NCBI RefSeq assembly: GCF_024496085.1
Contig: NZ_CP101751.1
Coordinates: forward strand, 1,364,001-1,428,000
Length of the DNA stretch: 64,000 bases
Reading direction: 5' to 3'
Source of the DNA: Flavobacterium cerinum
Lineage (GTDB): Bacteria; Bacteroidota; Bacteroidia; Flavobacteriales; Flavobacteriaceae
Shown: positions 6,647 through 17,348 of the stretch, one piece after another
Layout: each line of letters starts with the position of its first letter
How positions within the stretch are numbered: position 1 is the stretch's first letter
The notes under the pieces: generated by a model
What the model was told of the DNA's origin: nothing
Databases searched by the model: none
The model's input: the letters and a program-made list of their open reading frames with translations, nothing else
Position numbers and translations under genes: made by a program

Positions 6647-9600
6647 TTACTTATACTCAATAGCTTCAAAATAAAGCTCAGGTAAAATTATTTTGATTTC
6701 CTGCGAAGTTCCTTCCTTAAGCCAGTATAATATGAAATTCACATTTGCACTTCTCAATTTATAGTGTTTTGATTCCATTTCCTCAATTTTCTTAATGAGT
6801 AACTTTGAAAATTTTAATACAGATTGCCCATTTGAGTTTAAGCATTCATCCCCCTTAACCCGTAACGATTCTCCACACGTTAATTGAGAGACTAAATCCT
6901 GTTTATTGATGAAATAGTCTAACCAGATATCTTTCAGGGTTGCATGCACGGCAATTTTATCAGGTGTGGTGTAAGTTTCAAAATCGTCTATTTGTTGAAG
7001 ATTTTCCGAAACCAAATGATTGAGATAGCTAGCATTTAGGTGTATATTTAGATTCTGTTTTGCCCTTGTCATTGCTACATACAATTGTCGCTTAGCTTCA
7101 TCTGTAGCTATATTAAAATTATCAAGTAAAAGGAATACACTATCAAACTCTTTACCCTTAGCTTTATGGATGGTTGATACAAAAATTGTTTCACCATTTT
7201 CATTATAAAAATCCTCCAGTTTAGATTCCCGGATCAAAACTTCTAAATCAGATTTGTACTTTTTGTAAGGATTAGTGGTTTCAAAATCTTTGATGATGTT
7301 CAGGCAGATCTCTATTTTATTGCTGTTACGGAAGGTGCTCTGTAGTTCTCGTTTAGCATTGTCCCAAACCTCATCACTGATTGTGTAAATATCAGCTCCC
7401 AAATCTACTTTATCCAGTAAAAATCGGACTTCAACAAGATTGTATAAACTAAAACCGTCATTAGATTGTATCAGTTTTGCCTTAATGCTATTCTTTAAAA
7501 GCAGTCCGGCAACTTTGATAGCCTCCTCGTTTGTTTTTGTGAGTACACACGTAGTTCCGAAAAGATCTGCGTTAGCCACATCGATTACAAGAGGCGTAAT
7601 CAGATTGTTGCTTTGATATCTAACAATCTTGATTTTTCCATTATCAGTTTGATTAGCAATAACCGATGTTTCTTTTAATCGGTGTTGAATTTGTCGTACA
7701 AATTGATTTGAGAATGTAACTAGATTACTTTTACTACGATAATTTTCAACCAATTCATGTTTTACAGCCTTGTTGTCATAAATGAACTGTTCAAGATATT
7801 TAGAACTCGCACCCCTAAATTCATAAATATTTTGGTCATCATCTCCCACAGCAATAACCCTCATTTCTTCATTCTGCTCCATTAATGCGTTAATAAGAGC
7901 GAATTCGTCTGCATTCATATCCTGGGCTTCGTCAATCACTAAAACGGTCTTTGTGATTTTACTGGCCTCAACATCGCCATTTTTAATTCTTTCAACAGTA
8001 GTGTTTAAAATATCCGTCGATTTTTCTAAAGTACCTACCTTACCCAAAAGATCAAAACAATAAGAATGGAATGTTTTAATCTCAATAAAGTTTGCGGCAT
8101 TGCCAATCAGCTTTAATAAACGCTTTTTAAATTCGGTAGCAGCAGCCCTAGAAAATGTCAGCATTAATAGCTGCTCATGCTTAACATCCTCCATCAACAG
8201 AAGCGAAGCCAGTTTATGCACCAATACCTTTGTTTTTCCACTGCCTGGACCAGCAGCAACAACTATATGCTGTGTTTCATTATCGTTAATAATTTTCAAC
8301 TGTGTAGGGGATAGTTCACCGAATAGTTGCCTGAATTTTGCAGGGGTAATATTCCGCTTAATTTCATTTTGCCTACTTCCTTTAAAATACTTGTTTAAGA
8401 AAGAACTATAATTGAGTTGGAAATAATCTTCCACAAACTGAAGTGCATTTCTGTAATCGGTAATCATTCTTTGGGCATATTCTCCCACGATGTGAATTTG
8501 CTGGACTTTACTTTCGTAAAACTGACTAAGCTTTTGATAATCGTCTTTAGTGTACTGCTTTTTATTATTTTGTTCGGTTCGCTCAATAGTTAAGCGATTA
8601 TACACGACAAGAAAACCACCCTCGATCTTTATTGCTTCAATTCGTGAAAGATAGAAAAGCGTATCTTCGATATCATCAATGCCTATTTCTTTTTTGAAAA
8701 GGCTGAAACTATTATCATAAGCAGCCTTTAGCTCATGTACTGAAAACTCCACCAAAATGTCATCTTTATCTTTCTGATCTTTTAGGGCTTCAGTGATGGT
8801 TTTATCATAAAAAAAATCAACGATAAATTTTGCAAGTTCATGCCGTTTTTCAAGCTTATCTTTTAGTTGTTCTTTACTTTGAAGGCAGTGTACAGCAATG
8901 TAATTTTTAGAATGTTCTAAATTTTTTCTTTTAATCCAGTTTTTAATAGACCAAAAGTTAATTACTGTTTTCAGCTTATTGATATTTACACCATCACATC
9001 CATTTTTTTCAGCCTCCTCGTTCAATTCTTTCAAATGAAAGATACTTTCTTCTTCTCTAAAAACCGGAAGTAAAAAGTTTTCAATTTTACTGTATGTCTT
9101 TACAATGGAAAGGGAGCGGTTTTTATTGTCTACTTTCTTTATAAATGCGGTCAGATCCTTGGCATCTGCCAAAATATTCTCCTCACGTAACAGGTTGATT
9201 ACATTAATGACCTCTTCTTTTACAATACCCAAATGATCACTAATATAGTCTACCCTTGATTCGGTAGTTTCGTTATTGGTCTGCTTTCTACTTTTACTTG
9301 AAAAGAGTTTCTTTATAATACGTACGCCTTGCTCTTTTTGCTTTTCTTCAAATTTTTCTGAAGTATTTATCTTATCAATAGCTTCCTGGGCATTTTTAGA
9401 TAAAATACTGTTAGCAAATACCCGCGGCATATTCTGCCCACGTTTAAGATATCCGGCATCTTCAAGAGCAGCAATGGCAGTAGTTACACGTGTTTCTATT
9501 TCTACCACATTATCATCCCAACCTGCTTTTCGGGCAATTTCCAATGCTGAATTGGATACTTTAGAGCGGAATCTAGTGATATCTTTTATCGCTTTCCACA

Positions 9601-11494
9601 CCTGCTGGATTTCTTTTATGGAAAGTTTGGTTTGATTTAGCAGGATAAAGTGTTTACTGAGGTCTTCTGCATTAAAAAGCACAAAACAATCAGCTGAAAT
9701 ATTTTCATCTCTGCCTGCACGCCCTGCTTCCTGAACATAGTTTTCAAGTGAATCTGAGATTTCGTAATGAATGACTAAACCCACATCTTTTTTGTCTACC
9801 CCCATACCAAAGGCAGAAGTCGCCACCATAATTTGCGTTTCACCATTTAAAAAGGCATTCTGGTTTTCGGTCTTTTCCTGCTTATCCATTTTACCATGGT
9901 AGGGCTTTGCACTAAAACCATCATTTGCTAACCTTTCAGCTAGCAGATAAGCTTTTCGAGTTCTGGATACGTAAATAATAGTAGGGCAGTTTTTTTCTTC
10001 GATTAAATCTCGTGCGGTCAAATATTTTTCTTCTTCATTTTGCTTTTCAAACACCTTGTACTGAAGGTTAGTCCTTGACGCTTTTGAAGTGAAAACTTCA
10101 AGATCCAATGATAATTTTTCGCTAAAATAATCCCGTATGTCTTCAATTACCTTCTGTTTGGCTGTTGCTGTAAAGCACGATACCGGTATACCATCCTCAA
10201 GTTTTTTCTTTTCCTGAATTAATTTTATAAAATCGCCAATGTATAGATAGTCTACCCTGAAATCTTGTCCCCATGAGGAAAAACAGTGCGCTTCATCAAT
10301 TACAAAACGGGCAACTTTCCTTCCTAAAATTAGCTTTTCGATAGTTCTTGACCGCAGTGATTCAGGAGAAATGTATAAAATAGAAGCAGAACCATCTTCA
10401 ATCCTTTCAAACGACTTGGCTCTTTCAATAGGATCTAATAATCCGTTAATGGTAACAGCTTCAGTTATGCCATTCTTTTCGAGGTTGTCAACCTGATCTT
10501 TCATTAGAGATTGAAGCGGAGAAATTACAATAGTCAATCCTTTTGAACTTTCAGCCCTCATAAGTGCTGGAACCTGGAATGTAATCGATTTTCCGCCACC
10601 TGTTGGAAAAACAGCCAGTACCGACTTGTTATTCACAGCTGCCTTAACGGCTTTTTCCTGGAGCGGCTCACCGCCGTAAGTCCGATATGAATCAAAACCA
10701 AAGAATCTTTTCAATCCTTTATGGATGTCAAGGGCGTTATTACAGTAATTACAACCGGTTATGCAAGGTTTACTCCGTAACAATCGCATTATGCGTTCTA
10801 CCTCAGGGAAGTTCTTTAAAACCCAAGGTGGTGTAATGGAGTGAACCGTTTTATGGGTTATAAATGAATTGACCAATGCCAGGCAATACGCCAGTTCAAT
10901 AGGATGTTCAGCTATTATTTGGGTCAGATTTGCATCTTCACAAATTTCGTTACGAAACTTTAATCTAACCAGAGTTTCTGTATCAGTACTTATACTCCTG
11001 TAATTTATAAATTTAAAAAATGCACCAAATTCCTTTGTGGAATTTAAGAGAAGGAAGAAGATTTCTTTAAACGTTTCATCAATTTGCCAAAAAGCGGCAA
11101 CCTCACTATTGAATAAATCCCGTGCCTTAATGGAATCGTTTAACGGGTTGTTTGTGTCTTCCGTTTGAAGTTTGTCATCCTTCAATAACGCATGGTAGGG
11201 TTTTGTCGGAAATAGTAAGGGAGATAGGTGCAGCGTATCAATTATGTTTTGAGGGTTAACACCGGCATCGTAAATTGTTTTACCTATATATTTTATATCG
11301 TGATTTAATATGTTATGCCCGCACACATAATCATCGCCTTTGAGGAACTGGACAAAATCCCCTAAAGATGCTTTATGGAATTGACTACCGTTTTGTTTAA
11401 TTGCACCGATATCAAGTATTTTACCTTTGTTTGGTTCAATTTCGGTGTCAATAAATGTAATTAAACGTGTATTATTTTGTTCATCTATTAGCAT
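6647..11494 (-). CDS. DnaQ-like exonuclease / RecQ helicase / UvrD-like helicase fusion
   Basis: A protein of 1615 residues counted from the ATG at 11494 (an in-frame TTG lies 9 bases upstream). Domains in order: a DEDD-type 3'-5' exonuclease (about 11-135) with TFIDTEIEP, CGHNILNHDI and LNDSIKARDL; a cysteine cluster CITGCNYC (about 245); an SF2 RecQ core with Walker A FPTGGGKS (about 297), DEAHCFSSWG (about 401), CFTATA and the RecQ C-lobe QEAGRAGRDE (about 589); a long linker; and an SF1 UvrD/PcrA core with GPGSGKT (about 1083), DEAQD (about 1189), GDDDQNIYEFRGA, HKAKGKEFD and YVAMTRAK (about 1473). One chain thus joins two helicases of opposite superfamilies and a nuclease. A DNA repair or anti-phage DNA-degrading role is inferred from domains and island context. 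It is separated from the Roco-TIR gene by 270 bp and may have its own promoter. Confidence 0.88.
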   Translation of the reverse strand: MLIDEQNNTRLITFIDTEIEPNKGKILDIGAIKQNGSQFHKASLGDFVQFLKGDDYVCGHNILNHDIKYIGKTIYDAGVNPQNIIDTLHLSPLLFPTKPYHALLKDDKLQTEDTNNPLNDSIKARDLFNSEVAAFWQIDETFKEIFFLLLNSTKEFGAFFKFINYRSISTDTETLVRLKFRNEICEDANLTQIIAEHPIELAYCLALVNSFITHKTVHSITPPWVLKNFPEVERIMRLLRSKPCITGCNYCNNALDIHKGLKRFFGFDSYRTYGGEPLQEKAVKAAVNNKSVLAVFPTGGGKSITFQVPALMRAESSKGLTIVISPLQSLMKDQVDNLEKNGITEAVTINGLLDPIERAKSFERIEDGSASILYISPESLRSRTIEKLILGRKVARFVIDEAHCFSSWGQDFRVDYLYIGDFIKLIQEKKKLEDGIPVSCFTATAKQKVIEDIRDYFSEKLSLDLEVFTSKASRTNLQYKVFEKQNEEEKYLTARDLIEEKNCPTIIYVSRTRKAYLLAERLANDGFSAKPYHGKMDKQEKTENQNAFLNGETQIMVATSAFGMGVDKKDVGLVIHYEISDSLENYVQEAGRAGRDENISADCFVLFNAEDLSKHFILLNQTKLSIKEIQQVWKAIKDITRFRSKVSNSALEIARKAGWDDNVVEIETRVTTAIAALEDAGYLKRGQNMPRVFANSILSKNAQEAIDKINTSEKFEEKQKEQGVRIIKKLFSSKSRKQTNNETTESRVDYISDHLGIVKEEVINVINLLREENILADAKDLTAFIKKVDNKNRSLSIVKTYSKIENFLLPVFREEESIFHLKELNEEAEKNGCDGVNINKLKTVINFWSIKNWIKRKNLEHSKNYIAVHCLQSKEQLKDKLEKRHELAKFIVDFFYDKTITEALKDQKDKDDILVEFSVHELKAAYDNSFSLFKKEIGIDDIEDTLFYLSRIEAIKIEGGFLVVYNRLTIERTEQNNKKQYTKDDYQKLSQFYESKVQQIHIVGEYAQRMITDYRNALQFVEDYFQLNYSSFLNKYFKGSRQNEIKRNITPAKFRQLFGELSPTQLKIINDNETQHIVVAAGPGSGKTKVLVHKLASLLLMEDVKHEQLLMLTFSRAAATEFKKRLLKLIGNAANFIEIKTFHSYCFDLLGKVGTLEKSTDILNTTVERIKNGDVEASKITKTVLVIDEAQDMNADEFALINALMEQNEEMRVIAVGDDDQNIYEFRGASSKYLEQFIYDNKAVKHELVENYRSKSNLVTFSNQFVRQIQHRLKETSVIANQTDNGKIKIVRYQSNNLITPLVIDVANADLFGTTCVLTKTNEEAIKVAGLLLKNSIKAKLIQSNDGFSLYNLVEVRFLLDKVDLGADIYTISDEVWDNAKRELQSTFRNSNKIEICLNIIKDFETTNPYKKYKSDLEVLIRESKLEDFYNENGETIFVSTIHKAKGKEFDSVFLLLDNFNIATDEAKRQLYVAMTRAKQNLNIHLNASYLNHLVSENLQQIDDFETYTTPDKIAVHATLKDIWLDYFINKQDLVSQLTCGESLRVKGDECLNSNGQSVLKFSKLLIKKIEEMESKHYKLRSANVNFILYWLKEGTSQEIKIILPELYFEAIEYK

Positions 11495-11773
11495 TAAACT
11501 CAATAAAATTACGGTTTGGTTTGTCTATCTGCTTATAAATTCGCAAATATTTAATAGCGAGTATGATAGGGTGCTAATTTAATATTAAATTTCTAATTTA
11601 AAATATCTTTAAATTAAGTTGAGGTAATTCATCGCACCAAAACCACTCCAAAATCATATCACCTAATTATTGCAAACAAAAAAGATTGAGATAAATCACC
11701 TTTCTTTTAAGTGTACTTTAAATATTCGAAAGACTCGCATTAAACATGTGGAGTAAAAACAGCTGGTTATTGT

Positions 11774-14700
11774 TTATATGGAATTATTATCCAATTTTCC
11801 TTTTACTTGCCTTTCATATAAATCTTGAATCTCTCGATTGGGTTTACCACTCTTTTCCAATGAAATATTATTTTCAATCATAATTCTAATTGCTTGAATA
11901 ATCTCATACCAAACAATACTTTTATCTGAAAAATCACTCACAGGCTTTCCTTTAAAAGGCATGGCAGAAAAACGTTGTAAATTTATAGGATTTCGTCTTG
12001 CCCAATCACAATACTCTAGAATGATAGGTACAATCTTTACTGAAGATTTATCACGATCATATCTTTCAATAGCAGGTTTTACTTCGTTATCCATTACGTA
12101 CTTGGTACTTAGAAGATTAGTGCTTATCATAAAAAATATAATATCTGCATTATCAAACCTTGATTGTATCTCTTGATCCCATTCAACTCCTGTAATAAGA
12201 TGTTCGCAGCACCATGGTTCTTCAATCAAATCCCAATCAACTAGTGATTGCAAATGTCTAATAAATAAATTCACCTGATCTATATCAAATTTAGAGTAGG
12301 ATATTACTACTTTCTTCTTTTTAACAGGAGTATCAATAAATTCCATATAATCTTTCAGTTTAAAAAGTTTCTGATGTTGTTTTGATTTTAAAGGTTCTGA
12401 CAATTTCTTTTCAGAAAATATATGCTTACCTATTTTGGCATTTTCTTCGAGCAATTCTTTTGAAATATATTCTTCACCATCTAATGTGACCATTTCTTCC
12501 AATTCGTAATCTTGATTGACCTCTCTAATGTAATTAATAACCTCATCTCTGAATCCTGATTCTTTATGATTAGTTAGATCATAAATATCAATACAAGCAT
12601 TACCATTTGCATTCCCAAGATGAAACTTTATCATAACTATCTCTTCTGTAGTTGGATTTTTAATCACTAATCCATTTTTCCAATAATAATAAAGGTCATT
12701 ATTTTTATCTAAAGGATATTGTGTACCGAATTTTTGAAATATATCAAGAATTACACTTTTATGAATGAACCCGTTATATTCGAATCTTCTAAAAGGAATT
12801 TGCTTTTTATTGAGAAACAAATTGACTTTCCCATCAGGCATGAGAGGTAAATAAAGTGGGGCAATAAATGTATCTGAGTAAGGATGCTTAAATATCATTC
12901 TAAACTCCTGCATCATTGTTAGTATATCATCAACCATTTCCTCTTTAGCTCCTAGAATATTTACTGCATAACTTTTATCAAACTTTCCTTTTTTGTCAGT
13001 AAGCTTTTCTAAAATTTTATGCATATTATCAATCAACCATTTTTTGTTGATGTAAACTTTCTCTTCAGAAGTTTTATCACTATAAAGTAACATTCCCACT
13101 TGATTTAGATATTTTACCAATCTTCGGCACTGATCTTCATCAATTGGATTTCTGAGAGTTTTATTACAATAGTCAAGAAACTCAATAAATGTTAGAATTG
13201 GTTTCTCATTATAAGTAGCAATATTTCTTTTAATTGGTTCGTAAAATCTTGGAAGAATGGCACCAATAATTTTCATATTATTAAGCATTTCATCAAATAA
13301 ATTATCAAAATGCTTCAAGTTCCTTTGTGGATTCTTAATTGAAATATTTATTATGTCATAGATAAATGGATAATCAGTTTTCAATTGGTTATTATCCAAA
13401 AATATTGTTTTAGAAGCATCAGAAACTTTATTTTGTATTACTAATAATGAACTGTTATAAGTCACTTCTCGATCTAATTCGAATTCAAAATTATCTGCCT
13501 CAACATCTTTCGTATGAAATTTAACAGAATCCAACCAATACTTTAATGGATAGTCTTGAGTTTCAATTTCAACTTCTTCACCATCCTTAGATTTTTGGCA
13601 TGTTTTTCTAAGTTCTAAATTATTGGTTTTATCATCCCAAAGAAGGAGATAAATTGTATTTGTTCCATACAATAAATGATGTGTGTCATGATAATAATCG
13701 TGTCCCCCAAAGTCAAATACATGGAGTAAACATTCCCCATCAATAGCCTTAATTGAGTATTTACTTTTTATCTCTTTCTCTGCCATCCAAAGAGTAGGTA
13801 AATGTTCAACCTCAAGATCTTTTTCTTTATCCAAATATTTTACCAAAGTAGATTTACCCACCTCGCTATTACCTACAAGAATGATTTTAATATCTTTGTT
13901 TTTATAACTTCCTCTATCTTTAATATCCTGTAATACACCAAGGACAGCTTTCTGTCCTAAATTTACCACTTCCATAGGAGGATGTTCCAATGGATTTTTA
14001 GCTATATTCACAGTATTAACTTCCCACTTGTCATTGATTATTCCAATTCTTTCTATAATGTTCTTTATAGGACTAAGATCTTTAATGGAATTATGGTGCA
14101 AATCTAATGTTTGAATATTCTGAAGAATACTTAAAAGCTCAACTCTAGTTATTTCATTATTACTAAGATTTAGCTCTTTTAGATTCTGTAAGTTGTTTAA
14201 CGATTCAAGTTTCGAAATTTCATTGTTATTCAAATGGGCAAATGTTAATGAATCTAACTTATTAAGCCCTGTCAAACTTTTTAGTTGGTTATTACTTATG
14301 TTTAATTGTTCCAGTTTTTTAAGTTTTGTAATCGAAGCCAACGTTGAAATTCCCCATCTATTCCATTTCTTATTTTTAAAGATATTCCAATCTCCGCCAC
14401 AAATCAAGATTCTTAATTCCGACAACTGGCTAATAGTTTCAGGAATAACACTAATGTTATTTGGGGTTCCTTTATTCTTACTTGTTTCACGTTGCCAAGT
14501 TTCATCTTTATATACAGCCCACTCGTTACTTAATATCAACTCTTCTAGATGTGTACATTCAAATAGTTCTGGAATAATAGTTAAATCATTTAATCCACAA
14601 TTTCCAATATCAAGTTTTTTTGATTTAGTTTTTAAGCACTCTTCAATCAACAAACTTACTCTTGATAAATCTGTAAAATCGCCTTGTTCTTCAAATAGGG

Positions 14701-15865
14701 AATCTTTATCCTTTGTTATAGATGTATTCCAAATTGGTTTTATAAAAGGGAGATAAAGAACACGACTACAAAGAGCTCCAAAATTTTCAGGGTTTTGAGA
14801 TTTTATTCCTAGTTGTCTAAAAAAACTTAATACCAATTGCTCAAATCCCTCATTATAATTTTTGTCTGGAAAAACATTCTCAAACACTTTTTTTCTATGC
14901 CTTTCTGAAAGCATAGTAAAGTTACTACTAGGAGACTTTAAGTAGATAAGTGCATTCTTAATACTTGAACTTACAGCGTTTAGATTGTTAGTCTGTTTAT
15001 ATTTAATTAAATTTATGAACCAGTTGTTTTGACGAACTGCTGCCCGAGCCAAAATTCTTTTATCCGGGTATTTGTTCCATATGTTTTTGTGATATGCATT
15101 ATAGTCGATGTAAGCAACTAATTCTCCACAAAGTGTAGTGAATTTAAATTGCTCTGCAGATAAATTGGAATTGATAAACTCTTTAAAAGTTATTCCAGAT
15201 GTTTCAAACTGTTCAGATAAATTTTTATAAAAATTTTCATCTAAACTTTCGTATTCAAGATACTCATTAAACTTTTCTACAGCTAACTTATAATAAAACT
15301 CTTTATCATACTGAATTCTTTCAATAAATTCGTTTATACGAATATTTGGAAGTTCAGCTTCAATTACCAATTGACCACTAGGCGTATCTATATCTAATAT
15401 CTGATTCTTTATTGAATAATGTACCTCTTCATCCGGAGTACAAAAAGTTAATCGAATACCTCCTACATTTTTATTTTCATAAAATGCAGAACGCATAATA
15501 TTCAAGCTTAGATGCGGCTGAAGTTTACCCGCCCCTGTTCCTAATATTGGAGTAGCTATTTCCCTAATACCTTCTAATTCTATTACTTTTTCTGCAAGTC
15601 TTTTACCTATCAATCTGATTGCATAATAAGCACTATCATACCCATCGACTGTACAAACAAAAGCTATGAATTTATTCTTTGATTTCTTGGGTAATATTTT
15701 AATATCTCCAAGTTCATAATCTTTATCTTTCCAAAGATCCGTTGGAATATCTAATTCATCCAAACCACTTCTAAAAGAATTAGATATCGTACCGGCTGTA
15801 GAGATTGGTATTAACAATAAATCACAATCGACATCAAAAATATTATCGTTTAAAAAATCATTCAT
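11774..15865 (-). CDS. Macro - LRR - Roc-COR GTPase - TIR multidomain protein (bacterial Roco)
   Basis: 1363 residues. (1) Residues 1-145: macro-like fold with the phosphate-loop pattern PILGTGAGKLQPHLS (106-120), expected to bind ADP-ribose-type ligands. (2) 150-400: unrecognised helical region. (3) 416-600: leucine-rich repeats (LEQLNISNNQL, LKELNLSNNEI, IQTLDLHHNSI). (4) 657-860: Roc GTPase with P-loop GNSEVGKST (665-673), Walker B/G3 DFGGHD (718-723) and G4 NKVSD (812). (5) 860-1170: COR-like dimerisation region. (6) 1184-1340: TIR domain, starting VVISYSKFD, with STNLLSTKYVMDNEV where E1261 fits the catalytic Glu of NAD-cleaving TIRs. It starts 18 bases after hsdM, so it is the last gene of the operon. 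An NTPase-gated NADase triggered by infection is inferred; the domain calls are strong. Confidence 0.88.
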   Translation of the reverse strand: MNDFLNDNIFDVDCDLLLIPISTAGTISNSFRSGLDELDIPTDLWKDKDYELGDIKILPKKSKNKFIAFVCTVDGYDSAYYAIRLIGKRLAEKVIELEGIREIATPILGTGAGKLQPHLSLNIMRSAFYENKNVGGIRLTFCTPDEEVHYSIKNQILDIDTPSGQLVIEAELPNIRINEFIERIQYDKEFYYKLAVEKFNEYLEYESLDENFYKNLSEQFETSGITFKEFINSNLSAEQFKFTTLCGELVAYIDYNAYHKNIWNKYPDKRILARAAVRQNNWFINLIKYKQTNNLNAVSSSIKNALIYLKSPSSNFTMLSERHRKKVFENVFPDKNYNEGFEQLVLSFFRQLGIKSQNPENFGALCSRVLYLPFIKPIWNTSITKDKDSLFEEQGDFTDLSRVSLLIEECLKTKSKKLDIGNCGLNDLTIIPELFECTHLEELILSNEWAVYKDETWQRETSKNKGTPNNISVIPETISQLSELRILICGGDWNIFKNKKWNRWGISTLASITKLKKLEQLNISNNQLKSLTGLNKLDSLTFAHLNNNEISKLESLNNLQNLKELNLSNNEITRVELLSILQNIQTLDLHHNSIKDLSPIKNIIERIGIINDKWEVNTVNIAKNPLEHPPMEVVNLGQKAVLGVLQDIKDRGSYKNKDIKIILVGNSEVGKSTLVKYLDKEKDLEVEHLPTLWMAEKEIKSKYSIKAIDGECLLHVFDFGGHDYYHDTHHLLYGTNTIYLLLWDDKTNNLELRKTCQKSKDGEEVEIETQDYPLKYWLDSVKFHTKDVEADNFEFELDREVTYNSSLLVIQNKVSDASKTIFLDNNQLKTDYPFIYDIINISIKNPQRNLKHFDNLFDEMLNNMKIIGAILPRFYEPIKRNIATYNEKPILTFIEFLDYCNKTLRNPIDEDQCRRLVKYLNQVGMLLYSDKTSEEKVYINKKWLIDNMHKILEKLTDKKGKFDKSYAVNILGAKEEMVDDILTMMQEFRMIFKHPYSDTFIAPLYLPLMPDGKVNLFLNKKQIPFRRFEYNGFIHKSVILDIFQKFGTQYPLDKNNDLYYYWKNGLVIKNPTTEEIVMIKFHLGNANGNACIDIYDLTNHKESGFRDEVINYIREVNQDYELEEMVTLDGEEYISKELLEENAKIGKHIFSEKKLSEPLKSKQHQKLFKLKDYMEFIDTPVKKKKVVISYSKFDIDQVNLFIRHLQSLVDWDLIEEPWCCEHLITGVEWDQEIQSRFDNADIIFFMISTNLLSTKYVMDNEVKPAIERYDRDKSSVKIVPIILEYCDWARRNPINLQRFSAMPFKGKPVSDFSDKSIVWYEIIQAIRIMIENNISLEKSGKPNREIQDLYERQVKGKLDNNSI

Positions 15866-15883
15866 GCAAAACGTTTTGTTGTT

Positions 15884-17338
15884 CTAATTCAACGAATCCT
15901 TTATCGTTCTAAAATTGGCTAAAGCACTTTCAATGTTCTCAATGATATCTTCAATCAGTACTTCTGGATCTGGAAGATTGTCCAAATCAATTAGATTATC
16001 ATCTTTAAGCCAGAAAACATCAAGGTTTGTTTTATCCCTTTCAATAATTTCTCCATAAGAATATTTACGCCAACGACCACTAGAATTATCAGCAGACCAA
16101 GATTCTTCTCGTTCATTCTCTGAGCCTATTTTATAATTCTCTATAAAATCTGCCAGATGCTTAAATGTTATTGGATTATTTTTTGGAGTATGATGAATGT
16201 TTGTACGATAATCATAAAACCAAATTTCTTTGGTTCCTATCTCCTTAGATGGGTTCTTTTTCTCAAAAAACAAAACATTAGATTTGACTCCTTGTGCATA
16301 AAATATTCCTGTAGGCAATCTTAAAATGGTATGTAAATTTGTTTCTTCAAGTAGTTTTTTACGAATAATTTCACCAGCCCCACCTTCAAACAAAACATTA
16401 TCAGGAAGGACTACTGCGGCTCTTCCGTCTTTTTCTAACATAGATACTATGTGTTGTAAAAAAGCTAATTGTTTATTGCTTGTAGTAACCCAAAAATCCT
16501 TACGTAAAAAATAGCCATCTTTTTTTGCCTGATTTTCGTCTATTGTCGGTATATCACTACTACTTTTTCCAAAAGGTGGATTCGCCAATACGATTTTTAC
16601 TTTGGGAACTTCTTTATTTACCTTTTGAGGATTTAAGCTATCTGACACCTGTATATCTGGTGTCTTTTGTAAATCTCCGATTCCATGTAAATACAAATTC
16701 ATTAAACATAACCTTGCAGTAGCTTTTTCGATTTCCCATCCATGAAACGTATCAAACTTTAAGAAATTTTCCTGATCTTCAGTGAGCTTGTTATACTTAT
16801 GAATATGATTTAATGCTCCTAAAAAAAAGCCACCCGTGCCACATGATGGATCTGCAATGGTTTCATCAGGAATTGGATTGATACACTCCACCATGGCCTG
16901 AATTACAGGTCTCGGCGTAAAATACTGACCAGCTCCACTATTTTCAGCATTTTTCTGCAATAAGGTTTCATAAATTTCCCCCTTGATATCAGAATCCGTA
17001 GAAGACCAATTATCTTCATCAATAAGCTGAAGTAATCTTTTCAACTTAACAGAATCATGTATTTTATTCTGAGCACTAGCGAATATCTTTTCAAGCATTC
17101 CGCCTGACTCTGCCAGCGTTTTTAATATTTGCTCATATTGTTCTAGAAGTGCCCCGCCTGAATTAGAAACCAATGCTTTCCAATTACAGATATCAGGCAA
17201 ATTATATTTACTCTTGTTTTCATCTGCCATTTTTAGAAATAGCAAATAAGTCAATTGTTCCAAATAGTCATTGTATCCTAAGCCGTCATCACGAAGTGTA
17301 TCACAATATGACCATATTTTTTGTGCTATATTATTCAT
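15884..17338 (-). CDS. hsdM: Type I DNA methyltransferase subunit HsdM
   Basis: 484 residues, N6-adenine methyltransferase of type I systems. The HsdM N-terminal helical domain (about 1-125) precedes GQYFTPRPVI (137-146), the SAM-binding DPSCGTGGFF (163-172) and the catalytic NPPF (253-256). It forms M2S with HsdS to methylate adenines at a bipartite site. The gene lies 10 bases after the HNH gene and 18 before the Roco-TIR gene. The usual neighbour hsdR is absent. It has the normal length for the family and no damaged motif. Confidence 0.95.
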   Translation of the reverse strand: MNNIAQKIWSYCDTLRDDGLGYNDYLEQLTYLLFLKMADENKSKYNLPDICNWKALVSNSGGALLEQYEQILKTLAESGGMLEKIFASAQNKIHDSVKLKRLLQLIDEDNWSSTDSDIKGEIYETLLQKNAENSGAGQYFTPRPVIQAMVECINPIPDETIADPSCGTGGFFLGALNHIHKYNKLTEDQENFLKFDTFHGWEIEKATARLCLMNLYLHGIGDLQKTPDIQVSDSLNPQKVNKEVPKVKIVLANPPFGKSSSDIPTIDENQAKKDGYFLRKDFWVTTSNKQLAFLQHIVSMLEKDGRAAVVLPDNVLFEGGAGEIIRKKLLEETNLHTILRLPTGIFYAQGVKSNVLFFEKKNPSKEIGTKEIWFYDYRTNIHHTPKNNPITFKHLADFIENYKIGSENEREESWSADNSSGRWRKYSYGEIIERDKTNLDVFWLKDDNLIDLDNLPDPEVLIEDIIENIESALANFRTIKDSLN

Positions 17339-17348
17339 AGTTAATTAG

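Noticed and set aside
6647..11494. RecQ-UvrD fusion as an HsdR substitute by homology
   Set aside because: Domains are clearly RecQ and UvrD, not the HsdR endonuclease-motor layout; a functional substitution is kept only as a hypothesis.
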